The notes: generated by a model from the sequence alone, not told the origin. Positions 42,774-57,700 are shown, counted from the first letter of the stretch. The stretch: DNA of 64,000 nt from Apostichopus japonicus (GCF_037975245.1 NC_092566.1:14069001-14133000); one strand, 5' to 3'. Numbers and translations: made by a program.

Positions 42774-45700
42774 GATCACCTTTGTATGTGTCTGTCTTAC
42801 TATTTTGCAACTTTCTACTAGTACACTAGTATCTGTGATAATTTGAAACTGATGTCTTTTACAATTAAAATTTTACTAGTGCTTAAAATATTAATGATTA
42901 AAATATTAATATATCTTGGGGTGGGGTGTGTCAGGAGTGTCATTGTGTGTCCTTTTCCATAAACCCTCTGTTCTTCCTTGCTGATAGGTAAGCTTGTTTC
43001 ATGGTGTCCTACTGCCTGCTGTATGTTGTCAATCAAGTCTGGGAGAGTCAGGGAGGGGGTGGGGTGGGGTGTGTCAGGAGTGTCATTGTGTGTCCTTTTC
43101 CATAAACCCTCTGTTCTTCCTTGCTGATAGGTAAGCTTGTTTCATAGTGTCCTACTGCCTGCTGTATGTTGTCAATGAAGTCTGGGAGAGTCAGGGAGGG
43201 GATGGGGTGTGTAAGGGATGTCATTGGGTGTCATTATCCATAAACCCTGTTGTCCCTTGCTGATAGGTAAGCTTGTTTCATAGTGTCCTACTGCCTGCTG
43301 TATGTTGTCAATCAAGTCTGGGAGAGTCAGGGAGGGGATGGGGTGTGTAAGGGGTGTCATTGGGTGTCCTTATCCATAAACCCTGTTGTTCCTTGCTGAT
43401 AGGTAAGCTTGTTTCATCATGTCCTACTGCCTGCTGTATGTTGTCAATCAAGCCTGCAAGAGACAGGGAGGGGACAGGGTGGGTAAGGAGTGTCATTGTG
43501 TGTCCTGATTCATAAAACCGCTGTTCTCTCTTGCTGGTTCCTCCATTTCTATCGTTTCTGTGTTTACATTTCCTTCACTTAGACTGATATAACGGTGAAC
43601 GTTCTCAATGTCAATGACAATACTCCAAGATTTGAAGGAGCACCATACGCTGTTACAATCAGTGAGAATGTCAATGTTGGAACTCTTGCATTCATCGCCG
43701 GGGCAACAGATGCTGACCTGGGGTTGCCTGGTGTGGTGACCTATGACATCATTGATGGCAACATAGATGATGTTTTCTGGATTAACCCACTGGTAATTAT
43801 CGCAGTCCTTTATCAAACATGATCTTAATCTTCTTGAAATAAAGAGCCCTCCAATTTCAATTCATAACGTTTATCATCCCTCTCTCGTGATACAGCGTAA
43901 TAAGTATGATAAGTTTAATTCATGTATCTTTGCTATTCTAAACCTAATTGCTACCCTTTCAGTGGAAAGGTTTTCAAAAGCTACCCCAATGTCAAGACTA
44001 CACACATAAATTTGAATTTTTTTCCCCCCTTCATATCAAAGCAAGTTGTGGGTTGTTGACATCATTTTAGACTTACTGCAAGTCTGTTGGCTTTATTAAT
44101 TTTATGGCAAAATGCAGCAAAGAAATTAAAACAGATGAAAAGGAGAAACAAAATTAAGCCTTTATTGTATATCTTGTGATTATTATTGCATCCTATCAAA
44201 AGGACTATCATCATCATTAAAATTATTGTAAAGATATATATTTATTAGAAACATCTATAAATAATTTTTGTTTCCCGAATCAGCATTTGGAATAATTAGA
44301 TCTGATCTGTCGAGATCATCATGCTGGGTCCTAAACTCTAACTGTGTAGAATAACACTGGGTTGTTAAAAGACTGTGCTCTTCATTTGCCCAAAATTTCT
44401 TCTTTGAATTTCAGAATGGTGAGATTTATGTCAATGAGACCCTGGACAGGGAAACCACTCCCAGCTATCGTCTTACCTTAGAGGCAAAAGACAATCCTGG
44501 AAACCCTGAAGATACAAGAACAGTGAGTATTGTGAATTCTGTATTATTATTTTTTATTATTCACAACGTAAGGTCTGTTAAATTCAGTTATTTCACTGAG
44601 GTGGAGACTTCATAATTGTTGAAGGTGTAATATACTCATTTCCATATTAATGGAACATTGTAAATGTGCAAGATTAATGTCATTAAATGAATGCCTTTAT
44701 GTTTCCATGTTTAACCATCTTTATATCCCAATGCATCAGTAATATCTAGTTTAATGTTTCTTCTAGACTTACTCATGGAACACATACAGTATGCAGTTGT
44801 TTAGCTTGCTCAATGTAGAGCTGTGGTGTATTTCAGACTAAATATCACCTTTCATACCCGGAAGATAGAGTTTGAGTTTATATACTTAAAAAAAAACTGA
44901 CAAAACAGTTCAGAGTGATATTTTATGAACTCTCGCTGCATAATGTATAGCAAATATTTTATCAGAAATAATAATAAGAAATAATAATAATGATGTATTA
45001 TAAATAATAATAATGATGATGATGGTGACGATGACGATGAAGATGATGATTATTCAGACGGCATGATTATTCAGAGTTCATTTGGATGGCAAACACAATT
45101 AAAACAGACCAAAACCATCGTCTACATTCTTCATTAACAGTATGCTAACAAAATCTTCCAGAAATCTAAGAAATCGACACATCTTGCCAAAATATAGAAC
45201 ACATCTTTTTTGGAAACCCATTAATCCATCGTGCTGCAATATTCTTTCAATCTCAGCTTTTCGATCCGTTGATTTAGAGTATTTTTATTAAATCTTATAA
45301 CATCTTAACATCTTATAACATCTTAACATTGTTTATACTAATATATTTTATGTTTTGTACTCCTTTTTATAAATATTTTATATTTATACTGGATTGAATA
45401 AATGAAAAAAATTAAATATAATGATCATGATAATTATTATTTGGTATCTAGTAAGGTTCTCTTCCAGTATATAATTGTTTCCATTTGTCCTCTCAGACTA
45501 CAACCACCCTTAGTATTGAGATCTCTGATGCTGACGATGTTCCACCTACTTTCCCTAATGATGAATACTTTGGAACCATTCTGGAAAATTCCTTTGCTGG
45601 AACTTTGGTGGACATGGTAATTATGGCAAACTTGTCTGCATGAACTGAAAATACAAAGAGTGGCTTGCAGCTATTATTCTCATTACAGTGAAATCCACTT

Positions 45701-48700
45701 TATTACTGGAACTTATTTGAATTTACTTGTAGAATTTGGGGGCCATGTCAGATGGGTAAAGTATGTCTTGTTCCTGAATTAAACTCCAGTTCACTTTGGC
45801 TAGCCAACCTGTGACTGTTGCGTCAAAATGTCACCACCTTTGCTTGCTTTGCCATGTAAATGGTGTTTATATTATGCTAGCTAAAATCTTTTGTGGAGGG
45901 TGTACCTCAACAAGTTTACCACCATTAAAAAGACGAAGAGCTTACTATGGTTGAAATCCTCTCGTTCTCCTTCAGTGGATGGCTTTAGGCTGGTGTGTTA
46001 ATGTATGTTATGTTCTACACCACAGGTGGGTAAAGTGGGACACATTCAGATCACATTTGATGTGCAGCCTCTGAAAAGGTTTAAGAGAACATTAATGTGG
46101 CTGGTAGACCTTTGTAATATTATGTACTACTCTATGTATGATGGTATCAACTGTGATAGGATATTTAGACATAACATATGAACAGCTGGCAAGAAGAATC
46201 TGTTGATCTTTTATTGCCCATGTTCTGTAATATTTCTATTTCTGTAACTGAAATAAGTACTACATCCCCTAGTGTTGAGGCCACACTAATTGGAAAAAAA
46301 ACTTTCACAGTGGCCGGCAAGTGCAGTTACCTTCTGTTCTAGACTTAACAGTGTACATACAATATTTCTATTTAAGGATCGACCAATCAGAGCAGTTGAT
46401 TCCGATGAGGTCAGTGTTATTGTTTACAACATTACCGGTGAGGATTCTGAAGTCTTCAGTATAGACCGTCTAACAGGTAAATTTGTAGTTCATTTATCAA
46501 ATGCAATGTTTTTTATGCATAATTGTAGTAATAGCACCCTTCCATTGATGCCTGCTATTAATGCGTCAGTTGAAAAATTCAAAGATATACCTGATATTGC
46601 ATAATTCTCAAAAGTGACATTTTATCTGAAGTATACATCCTAGTGATGACTAGCACTATATGCATATCAATGGTTAATATTGTAAAAGGAAGTAATATGC
46701 TTAGAAAACATAAACATGGGGCAGGGAGAATGCAAATAACTTCAAATTAGACGCCTGTTTCTGTTCAGTAGGCCAGTGACATCTCTCATTCTAGTCGAAA
46801 TTGTTTCAAGTTATTCAGATTTGGGTAAAAGTTTAACTAATGTGTTGTAGACATGTTCCAGTTTTTATTCGATAAAATCATTTTGTAAAAGTGTGTTTAT
46901 GTGTTTCAAAGTCGATCAACTTATTAAGTCCCGAGTTCGAGTCACTCCAAGGGTAATGTATGTCGTCCAGTTACAGAGTTGTTGACAATTCATAATCATG
47001 GACGTTTAATATGAATCTAATAGACTCACTTCAGTCAGTTTATAGCTTTGATAAGCCAATGATAGCTTCTTCTGCTTGCAGGAGGATCTAATATACATAC
47101 ATACAAGTCCTAACCATTGTCGCATAACATTACTGCATGTACAAAATTGATTGCAGGTGAACTTCGTTCCGGTGAAGTGTTTGACCACGAGGTCAAGTCT
47201 TCGTACACATTCACAGTGATAGCGACAGATTCACAGGGTAGCTATGCCCAGGCTGCGGTCATCGTCACTGTTCTTGATGCTAATGATAACGAACCTCTAT
47301 TAGATCTGAGTGTATATAATTTCACCATTCCGGAGAACTCTGCAGGAGGTAAGTGTTTGCTCACCTATGTGGTTTCTTTATTGCATAGTTATATGTAATT
47401 GATGTATTTCTTGAAGGTTGGTACCATTTTTTATGCAGTCAGTATAGAAAGTAAATGTTAATTTACTTTAATTTTTTTTTGGGAGGGGGGGGCGAAGGAT
47501 GAAGAGGGAACATGCATACATTATTAGATTGCAGCTCCCAAACATGTATTTGTGAAAGGACCAAGAAAACAAATAAAAATAACAACAGATTTCTAATAAC
47601 TTTAATATGTCTTATATTGTTAGAGGTTTGAAATATCAAACAGTAAATTTGCTTTGAGAAATGTAGAACAACAATGCAGTAACCTCAGAATACAAATCCT
47701 GGTGCTTTGGCAACTTAATAGCAGTTCATCAAACTGTATCTTGAATACTTTATGAATATATTAGCTGTAAAGTAGATATTTTATAAATGTGCTTTCTTTT
47801 GTTAGGTGTCGTTGTTGGTCAGTTGACTGCCTCTGATGGTGATGGAGACATGGTCAGATTCTCCATTGTCACAGGAGGAGGAGACAGGTTTTTAATTGAT
47901 GCTGAGACCGGAGAGATTACGGTAGGTGTATATGCTTATATGTATGCTTTGGTAGTCTGGTAATGTAAGTATGTGTATATTATATGTATGCTTTAGTAGT
48001 CTGATAATGTAAGTAGGTATATGCTTATAAGTATGCTTTAGTAGTCTGGTAATGTAAGTAGGTGTATATGCTTATATGTATGCTTTAGTATTCTGGTAAT
48101 GTAAGTAGGTCTTATATGTATGCTTTAGTAGTCTGGTAATGTTAGTAGGTGTATATGCTTATATGTATGCTTTAGTAGTCTGGTAATGTAAGTAGGTGTA
48201 TATGCTTATATGCTTTAGTAGTCTGGTAATGTAAGTAGGTGTATATGCTTATATGTATGCTTTAGTAGTCTGGCAATGTAAGTAGGTGTATATACTTATA
48301 TGCTTTAGTAGTCTGGTAATGTAAGTAGGTGTATATGCTTATATGTATGCTTTAGTAGTCTGGTAATATAAGTAGGTGTATATGCTTATATGTATGCTTT
48401 AGTAGTCTGATAATGTAAGTAGGTGCTTATGCTTATATTTATGCTTGGGGTCTGGAAGTAGGTGTATATGCTTTTATGTATGCTTTAGTAGTCTGATAAT
48501 GTAAGTAGGTGTATATGCTTATATGTATGCTTTAGTATTCTGGCAATGTAAGTAGGTGTATATACTTATATGTATGCTTTAGTAGTCTGGTAATGTAAGT
48601 AGGTGTATATGCTTATATGTATGCTTTAGTAGTCTGGTAATGTAAGTAGGTGTATATGCTTATATGTATGCTTTAGTAGTCTGGTAATGTAAGTAGGTGT

Positions 48701-51700
48701 ATATGCTTATATGTATGCTTTAGTAGTCTGGCAATGTAAGTAGGTGTATATACTTATATGCTTTAGTAGTCTGCTAATGTAAGTAGGTGTATATGCTTAT
48801 ATGTATGCTTTAGTAGTCTGGTAATATAAGTAGGTGTATATGCTTATATGTATGCTTTAGTAGTCTGATAATGTAAGTAGGTGCTTATGCTTATATTTAT
48901 GCTTGGGGTCTGGAAGTAGGTGTATATGCTTTTATGTATGCTTTAGTAGTCTGATAATGTAAGTAGGTGTATATGCTTATATGTATGCTTTAGTATTCTG
49001 GCAATGTAAGTAGGTGTATATACTTATATGTATGCTTTAGTAGTCTGGTAATGTAAGTAGGTGTATATACTTATATGCTTTAGTAGTCTGGTAATGTAAG
49101 TAGGAATATATGCTTATATGTGTGCTTTAGTAGGCTGGTAATATAAGTAGGTGTATATGCTTATATGTATGCTTTAGTAGACTGATAATGTAAGTAGGTG
49201 TTTATGCTTATATTTATGCTTGTGGTCTGGAAGTAGGTGTATATGCTTATATGTATGCTTTAGTAGTCTGGTAATGTAAGTAGGTGTATATACTTATATG
49301 TATGCTTTAGTAGTCTGGTAATGTAAGTAGGTGTATATGCTTATATGTATGCTTTAGTATTCTGGTAATATAAGTAGGTGTGTATGCTTATATGTATGCT
49401 TTAGTAGTCTGATAATGTAAGTAGGTGTTTATGTTTATATTTATGCTTGGGGTCTGGAAGTAGGTGTATATGCTTTTATGTATGCTTTAGTAGTCTGATA
49501 ATGTAAGTAGGTGTATATGCTTATATGTATGCTTTAGTATTCTGGTATTGTAAGTAGGTGTGTTTAATTTCAACACAGCACTTTATGGCTAGTGTCCAGA
49601 CTCAGTTCATCAAATTATTTCCAAACTTGTGTGGAAGGCAACTTACTGTTATCAAATATATTTAAATGAAACCTCTGAAATCTGATCAGGCTTTCGATGG
49701 TTCCGAAACTGTGATTTATAATATTAGATAAAAAAATTCCACAAGTTTGATTGATTGGGTTTGATTTGAAGTAGTTTCTACATATCATAGTCTGTTAATT
49801 TGAGCTGAGGAAGCTCTATCCTTGCCTCTCTGTCCCCTCTGAGCATTTTAGGTTCCTGTAGATATGTTGTAAACCTGTATGCATATGATTTAACTTAACA
49901 TCTCCATGGCCACCCCTCTCTGATGTGTTACATTAACCAGACTGAGTTCAATTGAACTCATAAATGCCATTAATCATTTATGAACAACCTTACACTCTAT
50001 CATTTCAGGTTTCTCCCAGAGCAATTCTAGACAGGGAGCGACAAGCATCCTACATGTTAACAATATCAGTCAGTGACCAGGGAGCTCCCCAGTTGACCTC
50101 CCTTGGAATGGTCAACATTGATCTCTCGGACATCAACGACAGCCCACCTGTATTTGTTGAGACCGAATCCATCGTCAGCGTCTCAGAGTCCGAACAAGGG
50201 CAGTCCATCAATTTCTTTCGAGCCGATGATCCAGACTTGAATGCCCTGGTCATATATTTGATAGATTCCGTAACTATTCTTGATCCAAATGGTCGAGATA
50301 TCAGCGCAGAGATTGATTCCTCCGGCTGGTTTAGGCTTAATCAGACTTCAGGAGAATTGATACTGGTGGAGCAGGTTGATAGAGAGGCAGTGAGTGAAAT
50401 CAATGTTGTGATATCGGCCAGGGATGAAAACGGTGTTGATCCAGAGACCAGAACCAGCAATCCAAATGGTTAGTAAAATAATCACCCTCTATTCTCTGTT
50501 ATGGAATCCCGTATGATTCCGTATGATTTCATCATTGCCTAACATGACTAAGTTCTAAACATTTCTATCTAGCCCCCTCTACACATCTGACTGACCAAGC
50601 TGTTATATTTTATTTCAACATTATGCTGCAACATATAATGTGTTTTCTTGTTGAATTGCCGTAGAAATATTTATACACAGTCACAAATTAATATGTATGT
50701 ATATGTATATTAGATCTTCCTGCAAGCAGGAAATCGCGAAGGAGCTTCATTGGCTTATCAAAGTGGCGAGCTGACCGAAGTCAGTCTCTTATGTGGATAT
50801 TTAACGCCCATGATTATGAATTGTTAATTGTCAACAACTCTGTAACTGGACGACATACATTAATGCGGGAGTGACTCAAACCGGGGACCTTATGATTGAA
50901 ATGCACCGGTGTTAACCACTGGGCTAACACTCTATGATTCAAAAGTAAATCTCCTGCAGGCCATGAAGTTACTTCTTTCATATACAATACATTCCTGAAT
51001 ATGTTTTTCCTTCAGTAGTAAATGTTAATAAGCAATTATAGAGAATTTGGTTGTGGTCATTCAAAAACAGACCATTGTAGATGGTCTACTTGGACTTTTT
51101 CTGATCCATTTTTCATCTCCTGTCTTTCTTTGGTATGGCCAAAGTTTTTCCAAATCTGATATCTGCTTTTCAGTAATGTTGTGTACAGTGCCAGATAGAC
51201 ACCCTCTGGGCTTCTTCTTAGGCACCATGTGCTTGCACCTCATCCCCTCCCCTCCTCTCAACTCACCTCACCTCCCTTCCCTTCCCCTCCCATCCCTTCC
51301 CCTCCCTTCCCCTCCCTTCCCCTCCCTCTCCCCACCCCACCTTATTAAGTTTTGCACCCTTAAGCAGAAAATAGAATATAGTATGTCTTACACTTGAAAT
51401 GTTCAGAAAGGCCCCTTAACCTTGGGGGACCCCTAGACCTCAGCTAACTACTGGATAATCCAACAGTGAGTGTGTGTGCTCACTACTATCTTCTGAGTGT
51501 TCCTTACATGCAATACTTGATCCAACAAACCGAGTTGTTGATTTACACATTTAATATGTTTTCCTTTTGTATTTAGCTGAGGTTCAGATCTTGATTACTG
51601 ACATAAATGACAATGCTCCAGTGATTGAACCGATCAGTGTCAAGACCTTACAGGAGGAGTCATCGATAGGTACCATCATCACGACTGTAGTAGCTGATGA

Positions 51701-54700
51701 TCTAGACCAGGGAGAGGGTGGAAGGATCACCTATATCATCGAGGACAGTCAAAATGTTCCTGTTATGATTGATCCAGACACAGGTGAGTTGAACACATAA
51801 GAGATGGTAAACACATGATCACTAATTTCAAGATCAGCTCAGTCATCCCGGCCTTCTTCAAATTTGAGATCGCAAGGGAGATTAGGATCTTGTTTTCCTT
51901 CTTGGAGGTAAATAAAGAGCTGTGCCTCGGGACTAATCCACATTTCAGAATGTAGATTAACGTCGAGCAAAACATGCAAGCACAGTTAGGATGATCGTCT
52001 TCAAACCTATTTGCTATTTATGGTACTACAGGGCACCCATCATTAGACTCTTATCAGTCTGCATGCAGAAGTGAAAAGGGCAAGTAAGCACAGATCTCGG
52101 GTCAGTTTATCCAGGGAGCATTCACACTACTGTCTAGAACCCCTTGCACGGTCAGGATTCTCCCAAAAAGGAGAACACCATTGCAGGGTCTGACTGAGTA
52201 TATGCTAGTGTTCACACAATGAAGTATATGCTAGCATTCACTTTATAAAGTTAATCACCCTGTGTGGTATCAGATCCCCCTTACATTCAAAGAACTGCCA
52301 TTATTTAGTACAAATTGAGTAGAAAAGAAATGATTTATCTCAAGATCCTCCAGCGCAATAAGTACTGTCACATTGAAAGATGATTAAAAAAAGTCCCTCA
52401 TTCTTAATGCTCTAGTTAACAGTTACGAGAGGCAGTTATAAAAGAGATTAAGATATAAATACAGTGTCCTTGCAAGACTGAATTGTTTTGAAAAGCTGTG
52501 AAAGGAAGCATCCTTAAAAAAATTGAAGGGTCATTCTAGTAGAGTCCTTCTAAACAATACATATGAAAATATAGGAAAGGATAAAAAAGAAAAATTAACC
52601 CCAGTCTAGCTACAAAGTACACCAGCTACAATTATGTTATTTCTACAGTTACAGAACGTACTAACGTCTCATCAAATTTCAAGATTCCCCTTCACATTGT
52701 GCTGTAGTTAGTTACAGAATCAACAAATAAATCAATGAGTTTAGATTCCTTTCTCCTATCTGTGCTCTATATTGTGAGATGCAATCATTATGCAAACAAT
52801 TGTGCACATTGATCAAAGAACAGAGATTGATATTTCTCAGGTTTCACTAAGTTTTCAAGATACGATCGAATGTTAAATGCATTCAGGAAAAGCACTTGAA
52901 ATTAGTGCATGGAACATTCTCCTTATAGTAGGTAGGGTATTCAAAGTATTTTTGATAGCTGTTTTATTAAACCTAATGGTTTTGTTTATCAGATTATAAA
53001 CACCAGTTGCTTTATGGTTCATATGAACCTCAGCTGTTTAAAGGGGCATTTTATCAAAACTTAAAAGTGGTATTGAATTACAATCTGGACCGATGGCAGT
53101 GATTTATAACAGTCTACAACATATCAAGACTAAATTTGTACCTAAAGTCGTCCATAAAACATAAAAATCTTTGAAGCAAGAACAGATTATGCCCTGCCTG
53201 ACAAACACATTTTAAATGCGTACCATGAAGATACATGGTGAAGATGCTTGAGGTATTAACGCTCATGTTTCATATCTGGTTGTGTTTATAGGTGTTTTGA
53301 CCGTCGGGAGTGTAATAGACAGGGAAGACATTTCTTGGGTTAATTTCACCGTCCTCGCTATCGATAATGGAGCGCCCTCACTCAACAGTTCTGTGGACAT
53401 CAATCTTCGAATCACAGATATTAATGACAACAATCCCTCTTTTAATCAAACCCTGTACTCTTTCATGGTCAATGAGAGTTCAGCTGCTCAAGAATGTTTT
53501 GGTGTAGTCCTTGCCCAAGACCCTGATGCAGGTGACTTTGGTGCTGTGACCTATGAACTATCTGGTGGAGACGGCCTCTTCTTTATTAACACAGAAACGG
53601 TAAGACTAAGTGAAAGAGGATATGCAGACCTTCCTATGAAGTAGACTTAGAAAGACTTGATGCTTTTCTGTTGCAACAGTGCCATGTTGAAGCTAAGAAT
53701 TTAATTGGTTTTAATTGCAATAATTTATTTCATTTATTTTATTTATTCGTTGATTTCGTTGATTTTGTTGATTGGTTGATTTCGTTGATTTCGTTGATTT
53801 CGTTGATTTTGTTGATTGGTTGTTGTCGTTGATTTAGTTGATTTCGTTGATTTTGTTGATTTCATTTATTTCATTCATTTCATTTATTTCATTATTTCAA
53901 TTATTTTACTGTTGGTATGTATCATGTTGTATCATGTATATTATAACAGTGGTTGTTTGTTTAATCCTCATTTTGATTTCTTCATAGGGAGAGATATGTC
54001 TCAGTGGAGAGCTAGACAAAGAATCTGTCAGTCAATATTCACTCATCATCACAGCAAAGGATAACCCAGCAGGATCAGCTAACAACAGGAGAGAAACATC
54101 AACAAGGGTAAGGGTGATAAAACATTCAATCAAACTGAAAAACTGCTTTATGTGTTCTGCTTAAAGAGTAATTTTAGAACATGGTGGGAAGGGGGGGGGG
54201 TGGTTGATGGTAGAGGCCAACTTATCTGAAAGTTGGTATTGTTATGGACACAGATTAATTTTGAAACATTAGTATTTCTGCTTTTGTGCTTAGCGGAAGA
54301 GAAAAATAAAAAGTGGAAGGTCCATGAATAAAGTTCAGACTGACTTTTAAACTGAATATTTATCTTTTGAATATGTTGACTTTATCTTAAGCAAAATACT
54401 TGCATAGTTTTGATAAACAAGAAACAAACTATTGTACTGTATGTGAAAGAAAAAATTGAACATTGAATGTATTGACAGTCAGCAAAGTGTCATGCTTTGT
54501 GCATCACGTAATACAAATCTTATGTACTTGAAGAAAAATATACAAACTTTTACCTTGTTCATTGAAGAAGTTACATTTGGGTAAGAGTTTTTGTGAGAAA
54601 GAAGAAATGACAACATGTAGGCCTACTTCATTAGTTGCAGACCTGTGACATTGACAAAACTCATATTAACAGTTTGTAACAAGTCATTGGAGAAGTGAAT

Positions 54701-57700
54701 CAAGTTGGGTCTTGCAATTCCACAATATATGAATCAACATACATCTCTCTTCTCTCACAAACATCAGTTCCTTATGTAAATAGAAATTAATAAATTAATT
54801 TCTACAAAATCATCAAAAAACAATATCATCAGGAAAATGGTTAACATTATTACTCAAGGATATTTATGGATTACATGTTATGTTTCATCTAGGTTGTGAT
54901 TGATGTCACTGATACCAATGAGTTTGCTCCAAGGTCAGATTTGGAGTTTCCATTTGATCTACCAGAGGGTGAATCTCCAGGCACTGTTGTAGGAAAGATT
55001 ACAGCTCTCGACCCTGACACACCAGATGATCCTCTTATGTACTTCATTTTGGACATTCAACCGTCAGGTCAGTTGGAATTATCTTGGGAAGATAAGACTT
55101 AGATAATTATAACAGACATTTATGGAATGATTAGAATAACGCTAGCTAGTAGGCCATATTGTACTGTAGACAGGTTAACATTCTGTCATTTGCTTAATAA
55201 CAGTTACATCAGTTACAGAAAATACACTATCATGTTCTTCTGACATAAAATTCAACTACTTTCGAGTCCGCCTACATCAATCTTTGGTTTACTCACATCA
55301 AGGTTTTTATAATTCATCAGTGAAAAAAGGACAGGTTAAGGTTAGTACTGAAACTTGAGGAATCATATCCACCAAATTTTGAATGTTGAGGTTCCCGTAC
55401 ATTATGTGTCTTTTGTTTAATTTGGATATATGTAAGTCACCATGACACATTAAAACTTCATGGATAATCATAGTTTTTATTTTTATGATTTTTATGTTTC
55501 TCTTGGTAATATATTTTGCTTTGCCTTACAAAAGAACCAACCTTGATTCATTGAAACCAGTCCCTGGACTGTCTGCTTTCCATCAAGTTTCTCTGGTAAA
55601 ATAGACTTCATTTTGTTTTTGTCCCCAACAGATGGGGAGAACTTATTCGCGATCAACCAGACGACAGGGGAGATTATCCTGATAGGTGAAATAGATTCGG
55701 ACAATTCATCATTCAGTGATCAGTACAGGATAAACATTATTGTAAGATTTTGGGACTTTTCATGTTAAATGACCATTTTCTTTTGAAGTAAAATACATTA
55801 CATGTCTAATATATATGTTAAATGAAACATTTATTAAAGTATGAGGTGATAAGATACAGTTTCATGTGGTAATGACAAAAAATTGGTTATTTTGTGCTTC
55901 AAAGGAGCAAAACAAGAAATGAAACTTGAACCTTAGGTATTTCTATTACAAAAAATTGGTTATTTTGTGCTTCAAAGGAGCAAAACAAGAAATGAAACTT
56001 GAACCTTAGGTATTTCTATTACCAAGCATTCTTAAGTCATTGGGAAGGAATCAAATCTGCAGAATTGCTTGAAATTAAGTAATCTATTCTTAAATCCTCT
56101 CTCTAAAGTTTCCACTGAAAATTTGTTTTTTCTTCTGTAGTTAGCCATGCTATGGTTTGTTTCTCTGGAGTTGTTTTTTGCATCTATTCAATCATTTCTA
56201 ATCTCATATGTTCTTCAAGCCTGTTGACCTTTATGTTCTTGAATAGTCAGGTGTCACTCTGCATGTTTCTAACTTTATGATATGAATATTTCTCTTATGA
56301 ATCATTAAAAATCTGATACGCTCAAGTGCCTTATAAATCTACATGCAGCGCATCAAATTTGTAGAATTAAGTGAACTTTTTGCACCATCCAATGAAACAT
56401 GTTACTTTGCTAGTTAACTGGGGTAAAATTTTTGACCATCTATTGATGTGACTGACAACAAGCCCCCCCACTCTTCCCTTTTCAAAGAAAGTAGCCTACT
56501 TCCAAGAAGAGAAGCTCCCCCCCTCACACTACTCACCAAAACAACAAGGAGGATAGGAAGCAGTAAACTAGGCCTACCATACCTTTTGTGGTTGATATCG
56601 CTAGACCACAGAAGAAACAGTCTGAAGCTGTAGCTACTTGTTTAATATTTGTTGAGAGAAGAATAGTTTCATGGAATTTGAAAAGAAGATTGTTGTACAA
56701 GCTTGACCAAATCTGGTTGGCAGTGGAATAATTCATATAAGCTGCAACCAGGTACTTACAATTGCTGCTTAAACAACAACAAAAAGTTCCTAGTCAGTAT
56801 TCTATTGTCCAACCTTGTGACCTTATTTGATATTCTCTTCTTTTCTTTATTCTCTCTCCAGATTTCTGATGGTGGAATTCCAGAGCAGACAACGAACGTG
56901 GTTTCGGTGATCACCATCTTGGACATCAACGACAGCCCACCATCATTTGACGAGAGTCTTTACAATGTCAGCGTCAGCGAAGATTTTGATACGACCAATC
57001 CCGTGGTCACAGTATCTGCTTCTGACCCAGACGAACAGAGTGTCCTTACATACATAATCGTAGATGGAAATGAGGAGTCTTTATTCAGGATTTCATGTAA
57101 GTTGCATTTTGTAAATTCAATTGCATTAAAATAATGATTTATTTCAGGATTGCAGAATGTTTTTTTCAAATAAAATTTGCCGTCAAGTTGAAGCAGCAGA
57201 AAAGTATCAAGGATTAACATTTCAGTTTGACAAGGTCCTGGGTCAAATACAACTTCAAGGATTCTCATTTCAGTTAGGTCAAATTAAGTGATGACACTTC
57301 ATAGCTGGCTTGGCAATCTGAAAATACTTACTATTCCTAGTTACAGTTTAAAAATTAAATCTTTTCCATATTCTCTTCAATTCTATTCTAGCGGACACAG
57401 GAGAAATTCGTTTCCTTCAAATGTTCGACCACGAAACTCAAAATTTTTACGAGCTGGTCGTGGCTGTGAGGGATCAAGATGGGTTGGAATCGACAGCGTC
57501 GGTTGAGATCAATGTTAGAGATATCAGTGATGTAGAACCTAGATTCACTCAAACTTTGTATATCTTTCCTGTTTTGGAGAACCAACCAAATGGTATGAAT
57601 CATTTACAGAATTTTTTCACTTCTATCTTGTCATAAGTGAGAAGTTTAGACTCCTGAGCGGTACAGTTATATTCCAAATTAATGTGATATTGAAATATTG

